Assembly: GCA_900768125.1 (NCBI GenBank)
Contig: CAAGBS010000047.1
Coordinates: 14,551-78,550, forward strand
Length of the DNA stretch: 64,000 nucleotides
DNA from: Oscillospiraceae bacterium
GTDB taxonomy: Bacteria; Bacillota; Clostridia; Oscillospirales; Ruminococcaceae
Reading direction: 5' to 3'
Below the pieces are notes generated by a model that did not search any database, was not told the DNA's origin, and was given only the letters and a program-made list of their open reading frames with translations. Both the position numbers and the translations under genes were made by a program. Below are positions 25,575-35,581 of the stretch, piece by piece (within the stretch, counting starts at the first letter, position 1; every line of letters begins with the position of its first letter).

Positions 25575-27923
25575 TCACAGCTTTTCGATACGCGCGAAGT
25601 TTGCCATTACTTTTTTCTTCTGCCCGTTGTCAAAACTTATCGTCAGCATGGTATCGTTGCCCATGCGCTTTGCTTCATCGACCGTCCCCTGACCGAATAC
25701 GTTATGCTTCACGCGGTCCCCGGGCGCGAATACCTCGCCTGTCACGACCGGAGCGGGCTTTGTCACCATCTTTGCGGCTTCCTGCGCAAGATAGTTCGGC
25801 TTCTCGGGCTTCTTCCAGGTAGAAGCCTGCTTCTGGCGCTCGCCGGTCTTTTCTATGAACTCCTCGGGTATCTCGCGGATAAACGTGGAGAGCCTGTTTC
25901 TCATCGTCTGACCGTACAGCACACGGTAGGATGTGTGCGTAACGTACAGCGTGCGCTTCGCGCGGGTTATCGCAACGTAGGCGAGACGGCGCTCCTCCTC
26001 CATTTCAGCGGGGTCGTTCATGCTGCGATAGCTCGGGAAGATGTTGTCCTCCGCGCCCACCAGGAATACCGTATCGAACTCCAGTCCCTTTGCGCTGTGC
26101 ATTGTCATCAGCGATACGCGGTCAAGGTCGCCGTCGTAGCTGTCCAGGTCGGAAACAAGTGCGACCTGCTCCAGAAAATCAGGGAGAGTGGTCTCGGGGT
26201 CTTCCTCCAGCAGCGCCATCGCGTTGGATTTCAGTTCGTTGATATTCTCGATTCGGGTAGCGCCCTCCTCGCCCAGCGCCTGCATCGCCTTTATGTAGCC
26301 GGATTTCTCCGCTACGGCGTCGATGAGCTCGTCAAGGCGGAGCGTGTCCGCGAGTTCGTCCAGTTCGTCAAACAGGTTGGCGGCAGCCTTGAGCGCAGCG
26401 GATTTCCTCGACAGCGACTCGAACTGCGATGCCTCGCGGCAGACCTCCACCGGGGACATGTTCAGCCCGTCCGCAATGCGGATTATCTCCTCTACGGTCG
26501 CGTCTCCGATACCGCGCTTAGGCTCGTTGATTATCCTGCGGAAACGCACCGAGTCATACGGGTTGTTTATCACCGCGAGGTACGCCATGATGTCGCGTAT
26601 CTCCTTGCGGTCGTAGAACCGCAGACCGCCGACTATGGTGTAGGGCACGCCGGAGCGCGCCAGCGTATTCTCGAACGTTCTGGACTGGGAATTGCTGCGG
26701 TAGAGAAGCGCGTAATCCGTGTAGTGCTTGCCGTTCTTCACGCCATCGAGGATAGTGTCGGCGACGAAACGCGCCTCCGCCATCTCGCTCTCGAAATTGC
26801 AGCACTTTATCTTGTCGCCCTCGCCCAGAGCCGACCACAGCTGCTTGTCCTTGCGCTGCTTGTTGTTGCGAATGACTGCGTTCGCTGCGTTCAGGATATT
26901 TTCAGTGGAGCGGTAGTTCTGCTCCAGCTTGATGACCTCACAGCCGGGGTACTGCTTTTCAAAGCTCAGGATATTCTCGATGGTAGCGCCGCGAAAGCGA
27001 TATATCGACTGGTCGTCATCACCCACCACGCAGAGATTGCCGTTGTTCCCCGCCAGCAGCGAGATAAGACGATACTGTGCCACGTTGGTATCCTGATACT
27101 CGTCCACCATGATGTACTTGTAAAGATGCTGGTAGTGGGAAAGCACGTCCGGGAAATTCTCGAAAAGCTTCACCGTGAGGTAGATTATATCGTCGAAATC
27201 CACCGCGCTCGCATTTCTGAGCGCGTTCTGATACTCAGTGTAGACCTCCGCGCAGCGTTTCTCCATCAGTTCTCCGGAAGCGTTCGCCATCGGTGCGTAC
27301 TCCTCCGGGGATATCATCTTGTCCTTGCAGCGGGATATCATGTTCTTGAAAACCTTGGGATTGAACACCTTTTCGTCAAGGTCCAGCTTCTTCATCGCGT
27401 CCTTGATTATGCGCTTGGAATCATCGTCGTCATAAATGGTGAAACTGCTCTTGTAGCCGAGGTTCTCTATCTCGCGGCGCAGTATCTTCACGCACGCGGA
27501 GTGGAAAGTTGACGCGTTTATCTTCTCCGCACCCTCGCCTATCATGTCGATAAGGCGCTGGCGAAGTTCCCCAGCCGCCTTGTTTGTGAACGTGATGGCG
27601 AGGATATTCCAGGGCGCGACCGGCTCTACTGCGACTATCTCCGCTAGGCGCTCTGCGTTCTCGGGAGTTTTTTCCATCGAGGGAAAATCCTGCAGGAACT
27701 GCTCCTGCTCGGGCGTAAGTTCGCGAACGGTCTCGTCAAGATACGCGTTGCCGAATCTCATCATGTTGGCTATGCGGTTGCAGAGGACTGTAGTTTTACC
27801 GCTGCCCGCTCCCGCAATTATCAGCACCGCTCCCTTAACGCGGAAAACCGCCTTTCTCTGCATTTCGTTCGTCCTGGAGAAAAAGCTGGTTAGCGCGTTT
27901 CGTTTTAAAGTTGTATAATCCAA
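25575..27923 (-). CDS. pcrA: ATP-dependent DNA helicase PcrA/UvrD
   Basis: Superfamily 1A helicase for repair and replication, 782 residues. Walker A IAGAGSGKTT lies at about residues 36-45 and is preceded by a Q-motif (NEMQRKAV). Walker B is VDEYQDTN, followed by GDDDQSIYRFRGA, LEQNYRST, and the C-terminal motifs VSLMTMHSAKGLEFDTVFL and RRLAYVAITRAK. A short basic C-terminal region ends near VMANFARIEKL, as in PcrA. The start is TTG at 27923, with AAGGAAGGG 7 bases upstream. Confidence 0.96.
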   Translation of the reverse strand: MDYTTLKRNALTSFFSRTNEMQRKAVFRVKGAVLIIAGAGSGKTTVLCNRIANMMRFGNAYLDETVRELTPEQEQFLQDFPSMEKTPENAERLAEIVAVEPVAPWNILAITFTNKAAGELRQRLIDMIGEGAEKINASTFHSACVKILRREIENLGYKSSFTIYDDDDSKRIIKDAMKKLDLDEKVFNPKVFKNMISRCKDKMISPEEYAPMANASGELMEKRCAEVYTEYQNALRNASAVDFDDIIYLTVKLFENFPDVLSHYQHLYKYIMVDEYQDTNVAQYRLISLLAGNNGNLCVVGDDDQSIYRFRGATIENILSFEKQYPGCEVIKLEQNYRSTENILNAANAVIRNNKQRKDKQLWSALGEGDKIKCCNFESEMAEARFVADTILDGVKNGKHYTDYALLYRSNSQSRTFENTLARSGVPYTIVGGLRFYDRKEIRDIMAYLAVINNPYDSVRFRRIINEPKRGIGDATVEEIIRIADGLNMSPVEVCREASQFESLSRKSAALKAAANLFDELDELADTLRLDELIDAVAEKSGYIKAMQALGEEGATRIENINELKSNAMALLEEDPETTLPDFLEQVALVSDLDSYDGDLDRVSLMTMHSAKGLEFDTVFLVGAEDNIFPSYRSMNDPAEMEEERRLAYVAITRAKRTLYVTHTSYRVLYGQTMRNRLSTFIREIPEEFIEKTGERQKQASTWKKPEKPNYLAQEAAKMVTKPAPVVTGEVFAPGDRVKHNVFGQGTVDEAKRMGNDTMLTISFDNGQKKKVMANFARIEKL

Positions 27924-27948
27924 ATCTGTACCCTTCCTTGCAAAAATG

Positions 27949-27986
27949 GCAAAATGCAGGGCGACAAACGCCGCCCGGCATTCTGC
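27949..27986 (-). terminator. Hairpin after the SPFH gene
   Basis: On the minus strand an imperfect stem (GCAGAATGC and GGGCG paired with CGCCC and GCATTTTGC) lies 16 bases after the SPFH stop codon and is followed by a short T-rich stretch. It separates the SPFH gene from pcrA. Confidence 0.7.
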
Positions 27987-28001
27987 GTTCTATAATCTGT
28001 T

Positions 28002-28931
28002 TTATTCCGCGTCTGCGGCTGTCTGCGAAGCGGACTGTGACGCGGTGCTCCCCGATGTGGAAGCCGCCGCGTCTATCCCGATGAACGGGTTGACCTCGGT
28101 GCCTATCGCCTGCGGAAGCACGCCGTTCCAGTTATTGATTTTCAGGTAGTCGATGTAGTTCGGGCTTTTTGCGAGCTGCTCCTGCACCGCCTGAATGGAG
28201 TAAGCATCGGCGTCCGCCTTTATCTTCTGGGAATCAGCCTCAGCCTGCGCCGCGATGACCTTCTGCTTTGCTTCCTCCTCGCGCTCTGCAGTCTTGTTCT
28301 GCATCTTCAGCGCGTCCTGCGCGGCGATCACCTTTGCCTGAATGGACTGCTCGAATGCGTCCTCGAACGCAAGGTTCTCTATCGCGAACGCAGTCACGAT
28401 TATACCCTGCGGCTCCAGCGTATTTTTCAGGGATTCGTAGATGGCGTTCTGCACGTCCGAGCGGTTCTGAACGAGGTCCTCAGCCTTGACCCTGCCTATC
28501 TCGTCCTTGGATATCTTCGCGACATTCGGGACGAGCAGCTTAGTCTCAACGTTGCTGATACCGATGGTGCGGATTATCTCCGGCAGCTTCGTGCCGTCGT
28601 AGTAATAGTTCAGCTTCAGCCCCAGGTTATCGACTGTCTGTGTGTCGCTGGTGTAGGCGTCAGTCTGTACTGAATATATCTGCTCGCGGGTGTCCACCTG
28701 CTGTATCTCCTCTATGAACGGGATATGCATGTTGAGTCCCGCCGAGAGGTCGCTGGAAACTATCTTTCCGAACTGATACTTCACGCCGATGTAGCCCTCG
28801 TTGACAACAGTAAAGCTGTTGAAAACCAGAAGCAGAACTGCAAGAGTTATAATAATGATAAGCGCCCAGAAGCCGTACTTCTTTCCGCTCTTTTCGCCGT
28901 TGGAACCGGGGTTGAACTGTGTTGAAGCCAT
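28002..28931 (-). CDS. SPFH/prohibitin-family membrane protein
   Basis: A 309-residue prohibitin-like protein. One N-terminal membrane helix (FWALIIIITLAVLLLVFNSF) precedes the SPFH domain (VNEGYIGVKYQFGKIV ... LGLKLNYYYDGTKLPEIIRTIG), then a long alanine/glutamine-rich coiled coil and a low-complexity Ser/Ala tail. SPFH proteins form membrane scaffolds that recruit proteases and organise microdomains. The ATG at 28931 has AAGGAG upstream; the longer GTG-type frame to 28976 runs into the CAP gene and is unlikely. It lies 10 bases after a CAP-domain gene. Confidence 0.92.
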   Translation of the reverse strand: MASTQFNPGSNGEKSGKKYGFWALIIIITLAVLLLVFNSFTVVNEGYIGVKYQFGKIVSSDLSAGLNMHIPFIEEIQQVDTREQIYSVQTDAYTSDTQTVDNLGLKLNYYYDGTKLPEIIRTIGISNVETKLLVPNVAKISKDEIGRVKAEDLVQNRSDVQNAIYESLKNTLEPQGIIVTAFAIENLAFEDAFEQSIQAKVIAAQDALKMQNKTAEREEEAKQKVIAAQAEADSQKIKADADAYSIQAVQEQLAKSPNYIDYLKINNWNGVLPQAIGTEVNPFIGIDAAASTSGSTASQSASQTAADAE

Positions 28932-28941
28932 TTTTATCTCC

Positions 28942-29877
28942 TTATGATGTGAATACCTGTACCCAGTATCTGCCATTGCCGGAATCCTCGGCGTATCCTA
29001 CGCCCATCTTCGAGAATTTCGGATTCAGGATATTTGCGCGGTGTCCCTCGGAGTTCATCCAGCCCTCCACCACGCTTTCAGGCGTCTTGTAGCCCTCCGC
29101 GATGTTCTCTCCGGCGGAGGAATAATAAATGCCGGCCTCGCTGAATACGGTGAAGCAGCTTGTGCCATCCGGACGGGTATGAGAATACTCCTGCGTCAGT
29201 TCTTTCGCACGGGTTTTCGCTACCTGCGTCAGCTTGGAATCGGTTGTGAATTTGCTGAGCCCGTTGGCGGCGCGCTGCTCGTTCACCAGCCTCAGCACCT
29301 CGTCCTCGAACGTGCTCTGGCTGCTCGAAGTATCGTCAGACGCACCTCTTGCCCTGACCGTGGTGACTTTGGAATTTCTCCAGCCCTTCTTCACGCAGAC
29401 GAGCTTCGCGCTCTTCTTCGCGGAGACGGTGAACATTCCTCCCTGCACGAGGTCGCCGTTTGATTTCGACGGCTTAGTGCCGTCGGTTGTCATGTAAACG
29501 GCGGCTCCGTCCGGAACAGTCACAACATAGGTGTAAGTTTTCCCGGCGCTGACAAGCTCCGCCTTCGGCTTTGCAAGGCGCACCGGTATCTTCTTTGTAA
29601 GATAATCGGACGCCTTTCCGTTGACGTAGCTTACCAGTCGCAGGCTGCACGGCTCTGTAACTCTTATCCTTGAAGTACACTTCTTGGATTTATTGGTGGG
29701 TTTGGAGCCGTTGGTGGTGTAGTACACCGTACCGCTCTTCCGGACAGTCACGATAGTGTAGCCGTCATAAAGCTTGCAGCTTACGGAAAGCGCGTCATCA
29801 GAAGCCGCGTAAGCGCCCGCCGTCATGAATGAAAACGCCACAGCCATGGTCAGAAACAATGCCAGTATCTTTTTCAT
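28942..29877 (-). CDS. Secreted CAP-domain protein with chitobiase-like repeats (shorter paralog)
   Basis: A 311-residue secreted protein. It has a cleavable signal peptide (MKKILALFLTMAVAFSFM ... YAAS), two chitobiase/beta-hexosaminidase C-terminal-like beta modules (YYTTNGSKPTNKS, YMTTDGTKPSKSN), and a C-terminal CAP/SCP domain (VLRLVNEQRAANGLSKFT; SHTRPDGTSCFTV; SAGENIAEGY; MNSEGHRANILNPKF). CAP proteins in Firmicutes resemble the YkwD/spore-coat type; activity is unknown. The start at 29877 has AAAGGAG upstream. It lies next to a longer paralog, so the pair arose by tandem duplication. Confidence 0.9.
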   Translation of the reverse strand: MKKILALFLTMAVAFSFMTAGAYAASDDALSVSCKLYDGYTIVTVRKSGTVYYTTNGSKPTNKSKKCTSRIRVTEPCSLRLVSYVNGKASDYLTKKIPVRLAKPKAELVSAGKTYTYVVTVPDGAAVYMTTDGTKPSKSNGDLVQGGMFTVSAKKSAKLVCVKKGWRNSKVTTVRARGASDDTSSSQSTFEDEVLRLVNEQRAANGLSKFTTDSKLTQVAKTRAKELTQEYSHTRPDGTSCFTVFSEAGIYYSSAGENIAEGYKTPESVVEGWMNSEGHRANILNPKFSKMGVGYAEDSGNGRYWVQVFTS

Positions 29878-29916
29878 ACAATTACTCCTTTCAGGCAAAC
29901 AGATGTTCCGCACAAC

Positions 29917-31140
29917 TTACGCAATGAAAACCTGCGTCCAGTAATTAGCGTCGGTCGTATACTCATCATACACATATCCCACGCCTATCATGGTGTAGCT
30001 CGGGTTAAGGATATTCGCGCGGTGTCCCGGTGAATTCATCCATGCGTCAACGACCTTTTCAGGCGTGCTGTAGCCCTTCGCTATATTCTCTCCGGCTGTC
30101 GAAGATCTGATGCCTGCGTCTTCAAGCGCGGTGAAGCATTTCGTTCCATCGGGGCGGGTGTGTGAATAGTTGGTTTCGATTTCCTTTGCGCGGAGCTGTG
30201 CAACTTCGGTCAGCTTGTCGTAGGTAGTCAGCTTGTTGAGACCGTTTGCAACGCGGATCCTGTTCACCAGCGTTACTACCTGCTCTGCAAAGTTGTTCCT
30301 GTCGTTCTTGTACGCCTGCTCCTCTTCGTAGGTCATGCCCGTCTTCTGGGTCAGTACGTCGGAATCTATCCAGCCTTTTTTCACGCAGATCAGATTTGCC
30401 TCCGACTGCTTGGGTATCTCAACGGTTTCGCCGGTGATAAGCGTGCCGTTATCCTTTGACGGTATGCTGCCGTCCATCGTCATATAGACCTTTACGCCCT
30501 CCGGCAGGTTGAGGAACTTGTAGACATATATCTCTTCCTGCTTCATCAGCATAAGATGTGGCTGACCCAGCTTTATCCTGATGTTCAGCGTCTTCGTTTT
30601 AGCAGGCTTGCCGTCAACGTAGTTCACTGTCCTCAGCTTACAGGGTTCTCTGAATATTTTCACAACGCCCAGTTCTTCTGATTTATCGGTCGGCTCCGTG
30701 CCGTCGGTGGTGTAGTACACCTTGCTGCCCTGGGGCTTCTTTACGGTAACCATCGTAGAGCCTGTGCTGATTTTTGTTGTTAAGGTAAACTTCTCAGGCT
30801 TCTTCTGTTTTATCTTGACAGTCTTGTTAAGGTATTTTATCGGCTTGCCGTCAAAGTAGCATACCGTTCTCAGCTTGCACGGCTCCTTGAACGTTATCAA
30901 AAGTGACGCCTTCTGCGATTTGTCAGTGGGCTTCGTGCCGTCGGTGGTATAGTACACCGTACTGTTTCTATGGTCGCTTCTGACGTACACATTCGTCTTG
31001 CCTTCATACTGCGATACATCGAGCGAGAACGCTTCTAAAGCCCTTTGTTTCAGGACTTCCTTGTCGACAGCGAAAGCCGCAACGTTCAGCGCCGTCAGTG
31101 CCATCACAATGACTAACAGCAGAGATATGACCCTTTTCAT
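29917..31140 (-). CDS. Secreted CAP-domain protein with three chitobiase-like repeats (longer paralog)
   Basis: A 407-residue secreted protein closely related to the next gene. After a signal peptide (MKRVISLLLVIVMALTALNVAAFA) there are three beta modules with VYYTTDGTKPTDKS, VYYTTDGTEPTDKS and VYMTMDGSIPSKDN. The C-terminal CAP domain (QVVTLVNRIRVANGLNKLT; SHTRPDGTKCFTALEDAG; MNSPGHRANILNPSYTMIG) is intact. The extra module versus its paralog shows loss or gain of repeat units after duplication. It is the first gene of CAP-CAP-SPFH on the minus strand. The domains suggest cell-wall or glycan association. Confidence 0.9.
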   Translation of the reverse strand: MKRVISLLLVIVMALTALNVAAFAVDKEVLKQRALEAFSLDVSQYEGKTNVYVRSDHRNSTVYYTTDGTKPTDKSQKASLLITFKEPCKLRTVCYFDGKPIKYLNKTVKIKQKKPEKFTLTTKISTGSTMVTVKKPQGSKVYYTTDGTEPTDKSEELGVVKIFREPCKLRTVNYVDGKPAKTKTLNIRIKLGQPHLMLMKQEEIYVYKFLNLPEGVKVYMTMDGSIPSKDNGTLITGETVEIPKQSEANLICVKKGWIDSDVLTQKTGMTYEEEQAYKNDRNNFAEQVVTLVNRIRVANGLNKLTTYDKLTEVAQLRAKEIETNYSHTRPDGTKCFTALEDAGIRSSTAGENIAKGYSTPEKVVDAWMNSPGHRANILNPSYTMIGVGYVYDEYTTDANYWTQVFIA

Positions 31141-31234
31141 AAAATTACCTCCTTAAAATAAATATTATCTGCTTATTTAATAAATCTGTGGAGAAGCATC
31201 ACTTCTTGGACAAGAGCGGTGCTGCGGAACAGCC

Positions 31235-34200
31235 TTATTTATTTGCGCCCGCCGCGATAAGCTGCGAATACTGGTCATCAGTCCGGACATTCACAACGTC
31301 CCTGCGGCTTATTCCCGCGTTTGCGTATGCCTGTGTGAGCATAAGCTTTATTCTGTTGACCTGGTTTACCTCGGAGGCGCCCGGGTCGAAATCGACCGCA
31401 ACTATATTGCTCTCCGGGTGCTGCCTGCGAAGCTCGCCGATAACGCCCTTGCCAGTGACGTGGTTAGGCAGGCAGGCGAACGGCTGCATGCAGACGATAT
31501 TCGGAACGCCCTCGCCGATGAGTTCCAGCATTTCTGCCGAAAGGAACCAGCCCTCGCCGGCGATATTGCCGGGGGATACTATCGACCGCACGGATTCGCG
31601 CATTTCGTAGATGTCGCCAGGGCAGCCAAACTTGGTGCCCTTGACAGCCTTGCGGTAGCTGCGCTCCATGAAGCGGAACGCCTTGACCGCAGCGTTCTCC
31701 GCAAACGCCTTTGTGCGTGTGGTGTAAAGCAGTTCGCGCTTGGTTCTGCCGTGGGAGCAGATGTAGTAAAAGAATCCCATCAGGTCGGGGACTACGACCT
31801 CACAGCCCTCGTTTTCAAGCAGCCCGATGATGTTGTTGTTCGCGACCGGGTGGAACTTTACGAGTATCTCGCCGACAAGTCCGACCCGGGGCTTCTTGAT
31901 ATCCAGCACCGGGAACTCCGAGAAGTCCTTTACGATGTTGCGGACATTCTTATTAAAATTAGGCAGCGACAGCGACTTCATATCCTTGCGCAGGAACAGC
32001 CGCCACTTTTCATAGAGTGCGTCCGCGCTTCCCTTTGTCACCTCGTAGGGACGGACCTTATACAGGCAGCGGGACAGCACGTCGCCGTAGATTATCGCCA
32101 TAAACGCGCGTATCGCCAGCGGCATTGTTAGCTTGAACCCGCTCTGCTTCTCAAGTCCGACTACGTTCAGCGAGATGAGCGGAATATCGCCGTGACCTGA
32201 ATCCTTCAGTGCCTTTTTCAGCATTCCGACATAGTTCGTCGCACGGCATGCGCCGCCGGTCTGGGTTATCATGACAGATGTATTTTTCAGGTCGTACTTT
32301 CCGCTGTTCAGCGCGTGTATCAGCTGTCCAACAATGAGGATAGACGGGTAGCATGCGTCGTTGTTGACGTATTTCAAACCCTCGTCAACGACCGCCTTTG
32401 AGCAGTCGCGCAGGATAACCACGTTGTAACCGGAGTGACCGAACGCAGCTTCCAGCAAGTCGAAGTGAACAGGCGCCATCTGCGGGCAGAGGATAGTGTG
32501 CTTTGCGCGCATTTCCTTTGTGAACTCCGGCTGGCTGACGTAGCCGAGATGTCCCATAACAGGCTTGTAGTGGTGGCGCTTGCGCTCCTCGACTACAGAT
32601 ATCAGCGAGCGGAGGCGTATTCTTGCCGCGCCGAGGTTGTTCACCTCGTCTATCTTCAGGCAGGTGTATAGCTTTCCAAAGCTGCGGAGTATCTCCTGCA
32701 CCTGGTCGGTAGTGATAGCGTCCAGACCGCAGCCGAAGCTGTTCAGCTGGACAAGTTCAAGGCAGTCGTGCTTTCCGACCACATGAGCCGCAGCGTAAAG
32801 TCTCGAATGATAAGTCCACTGGTCGACTATTCTTATCGGACGGACTACCTGCTCCATGTGGGAAACGCTGTCCTCGGTAAGAACTGCGTAGCCGTAGCCG
32901 GTTATCATCTCGGGAAGTCCGTGGTTTATCTCGGGGTCGATGTGGTAGGGTCTTCCGGCGAGAACTATGCCGTTCTTTCCGTTCTCCTCGAGGAATTTAA
33001 CGGTCTCCTCGCCCTTGCGGTGCATTTCAGCCTTGAAAGTCTCGTCCTCCGCGTAAGCCTTGTCCAGCGCGGAAACTATCTCTTCCCTGGTGAAGCCGCC
33101 GTCCGGGAACTCCTTTGTGAACTCCTCGTAAAGGCGCTCTCCCATGCGCTTCTTGTGGAAAATAGGCAGGAACGGATTCATGAACTTTACATCCCTGCGA
33201 AGTTCGGGAACGGAGTTCTTTATTACCTCGGAATATGTAGCGACGACCGGGCAGTTGTAGTGGTTGTCCGCGCCATTGTTCTCGCTCATTTCATACGGCA
33301 TGGAGGGGTAGAAGATGAACTTCACGCCCTCGTCCACCAGCGCCTGGATATGACCGTGCGCCAGCTTCGCCGGATAGCACACCGACTCGGACGGCATGGT
33401 CTCAATGCCACGGTCGTAAATTTCGCGCGATGACTTCGGGGACAGCTTCACGGAGAATCCCAGTTCGGTGAACAGCTTGTGCCAGAACGGGTAGTTCTCG
33501 TACATGCCGAGAACTCTCGGGAGTCCCACTACGCCGCGCTTTGCAGCGCTTTCGGGCAGGCATTCGCGGTCGAAAAGCAGGTGGTATTTATAATCGAACA
33601 GGTTCGGCAGTTTCTCCTTTGTGGAGACGTTGCCCGCGCCGCGCTCGCAGCGGTTGTTGCTTATGTAGCGCTTTCCGTCCGGAAATTTCGTGATGGTGAG
33701 CAGGCAGTTGTTGGAACAGCGACCGCAGCGTGCGGTGGTCTTCTCGACCGTGAAGTTTTCCAGCCTATCCAGCGGAGCGATGGTGCTCCCCTTGCCGTCG
33801 TCACGCTCTATGGAGATGAGCGCGCTTCCGTATGCGCCCATCAGTCCCGCCTTGTCGGGGCGGATAACGTCCTTGCCGCATATAAGCTCGAATGCCCTCA
33901 GCACTGAGTTATTCATAAAAGTTCCGCCCTGCACGATTATCTTATCGCCCATCGTGGAGGTATCGCGCAGCTTTATGACTTTGAACAGCGCGTTCTTGAC
34001 TACCGAGTAGGACAGACCCGCGGAGATATCCGCAACGGTCGCGCCCTCTTTCTGCGCCTGCTTTACGCGGGAGTTCATAAATACGGTGCAGCGTGAACCG
34101 AGGTCCACCGGGTTCTCCGCAGTCAGACCGAGGGTCGCGAAATCTGCGGAGGACATTCCCAGCGCGTTAGCGAAGTTCTCGATGAACGAGCCGCAGCCGC

Positions 34201-35527
34201 TGGAACATGCTTCATTCAGCAGAATGCTCTCAATTTCGCCGTTCTTGACGCGCATGCACTTCATATCCTGACCGCCGATATCAAGGATAAACTCCGCGCC
34301 GGGCAGGATACGGTCAGCCGCCTTGTAGTGCGCCATCGTCTCTATCTCGCCAAAATCAGCGCCGAGCGCCGCCTTTATCAGGTGCTCGCCGTAGCCGGTC
34401 GCGCACGCCTTGGCTATGTAAGCGCCCTCCGGCAGCTTGGAATAGATATCCTTTAAAATGCCGATGACGGATTTCAGCGGGTCGCCGCCGTTGCCGCTGT
34501 AGTGGGAATAAATGATCTCAGCGTCCTTGTTCAGCAGGACTGCCTTCGTGGTTGTCGAGCCGGCGTCCACGCCGAGGTAGCACGCGCCTTTATGCTTGGC
34601 GATGTCGGCAGTCGGAATGACAGCCTTTGCGTGGCGTTCCTTGAAAGCTTCCAGTTCAGCCGCGTCCTTGAACAGCGGAGCAAGGCGCTCCACCTCGCGC
34701 ATGTCGGCGGTGCCGAGACTTCCGGCTTTCTTCACAAGTTCGTCAAGGTCTGCTTCCGCAGTCTCGTCCGAGAAAGCGCAGCCCATCGCTACGAAAAGGT
34801 TCGCGTTCTCCGGAAAGATTATCTGGTCGTCCTTTAAGTTCAGCGTTTCGATGAAGCGCGCGCGCAGTTCGGACAGGTAATGCAGCGGTCCGCCGAGAAA
34901 CGCTACGTTTCCGCGGATAGGCTTGCCGCACGCAAGTCCGCTTATCGTCTGATTCACGACCGACTGGAAGACCGAAGCTGCAACGTCTGAACGCTTTGCG
35001 CCGTCATTGAGCAGCGGCTGAATGTCGCTCTTCGCGAAAACGCCGCAGCGGGAAGCTATCGGATAGATGGTGGTGTGCTTCTTCGCAAGTTCGTTCAGTC
35101 CGCCGATGTCGGTGTTGAGGAGCGCCGCCATCTGGTCGATGAACGCGCCGGTACCGCCCGCGCAGGAGCCGTTCATGCGCTGTTCCAGTCCGCCTGTGAG
35201 ATAGGTTATCTTCGCGTCCTCGCCGCCGAGTTCTATCGCAACGTCCGTGCGGGGAATAAGTTTCTTTATAGCGTTGGTGCCTGCCGCGACCTCCTGCACG
35301 AACGGAATGCCCAGCCACTTCGAAACGGAGATACCGCCCGAACCGGTGACAGCTATCATCATTCGCTCGCCCTTGAAGTGCTCGCCAAGTTCCGAAATTA
35401 TGTCAAATACTGTCTTTCTGATATCCGAGAAATGGCGTCTGTACTGGCTGTACAGAAGTTCGTCATTCTCGCCGATAACGGCCGCCTTAACCGTGGTAGA
35501 GCCGATATCAAGTCCTGCTCGCTTCAA
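31235..35527 (-). CDS. Giant 2-hydroxyacyl-CoA dehydratase activase-type protein
   Basis: A 1430-residue protein with two BcrA/BadF-type ASKHA ATPase domains (residues about 1-270 and 315-580), then a DUF2229 region and a HgdB-like C-terminal part. Each ATPase domain begins with a phosphate loop (LDIGSTTVKAAV; GVDAGSTTTKAVLL) and has the cluster-binding cysteines (C122 in NGSCAGGTGAF and C161 in SRCGVF for the first; CSSGCGSF and SRCTVF for the second). Small activases drive ATP-dependent electron transfer to 2-hydroxyacyl-CoA dehydratases; the substrate of this long clostridial form is unknown. The start is TTG at 35527 with AAAGGA upstream. No dehydratase subunit genes are adjacent. Confidence 0.9.
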   Translation of the reverse strand: MKRAGLDIGSTTVKAAVIGENDELLYSQYRRHFSDIRKTVFDIISELGEHFKGERMMIAVTGSGGISVSKWLGIPFVQEVAAGTNAIKKLIPRTDVAIELGGEDAKITYLTGGLEQRMNGSCAGGTGAFIDQMAALLNTDIGGLNELAKKHTTIYPIASRCGVFAKSDIQPLLNDGAKRSDVAASVFQSVVNQTISGLACGKPIRGNVAFLGGPLHYLSELRARFIETLNLKDDQIIFPENANLFVAMGCAFSDETAEADLDELVKKAGSLGTADMREVERLAPLFKDAAELEAFKERHAKAVIPTADIAKHKGACYLGVDAGSTTTKAVLLNKDAEIIYSHYSGNGGDPLKSVIGILKDIYSKLPEGAYIAKACATGYGEHLIKAALGADFGEIETMAHYKAADRILPGAEFILDIGGQDMKCMRVKNGEIESILLNEACSSGCGSFIENFANALGMSSADFATLGLTAENPVDLGSRCTVFMNSRVKQAQKEGATVADISAGLSYSVVKNALFKVIKLRDTSTMGDKIIVQGGTFMNNSVLRAFELICGKDVIRPDKAGLMGAYGSALISIERDDGKGSTIAPLDRLENFTVEKTTARCGRCSNNCLLTITKFPDGKRYISNNRCERGAGNVSTKEKLPNLFDYKYHLLFDRECLPESAAKRGVVGLPRVLGMYENYPFWHKLFTELGFSVKLSPKSSREIYDRGIETMPSESVCYPAKLAHGHIQALVDEGVKFIFYPSMPYEMSENNGADNHYNCPVVATYSEVIKNSVPELRRDVKFMNPFLPIFHKKRMGERLYEEFTKEFPDGGFTREEIVSALDKAYAEDETFKAEMHRKGEETVKFLEENGKNGIVLAGRPYHIDPEINHGLPEMITGYGYAVLTEDSVSHMEQVVRPIRIVDQWTYHSRLYAAAHVVGKHDCLELVQLNSFGCGLDAITTDQVQEILRSFGKLYTCLKIDEVNNLGAARIRLRSLISVVEERKRHHYKPVMGHLGYVSQPEFTKEMRAKHTILCPQMAPVHFDLLEAAFGHSGYNVVILRDCSKAVVDEGLKYVNNDACYPSILIVGQLIHALNSGKYDLKNTSVMITQTGGACRATNYVGMLKKALKDSGHGDIPLISLNVVGLEKQSGFKLTMPLAIRAFMAIIYGDVLSRCLYKVRPYEVTKGSADALYEKWRLFLRKDMKSLSLPNFNKNVRNIVKDFSEFPVLDIKKPRVGLVGEILVKFHPVANNNIIGLLENEGCEVVVPDLMGFFYYICSHGRTKRELLYTTRTKAFAENAAVKAFRFMERSYRKAVKGTKFGCPGDIYEMRESVRSIVSPGNIAGEGWFLSAEMLELIGEGVPNIVCMQPFACLPNHVTGKGVIGELRRQHPESNIVAVDFDPGASEVNQVNRIKLMLTQAYANAGISRRDVVNVRTDDQYSQLIAAGANK

Positions 35528-35581
35528 TATATATCAAATCCTTTCCTCTGAAAACCGGAAAAGCCCGGTACACATATTGAT

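Noticed and set aside
25704..27512. A 602-codon plus-strand frame over the pcrA region
   Set aside because: Antisense shadow caused by GC-rich codons; the minus-strand frame contains all UvrD helicase motifs.
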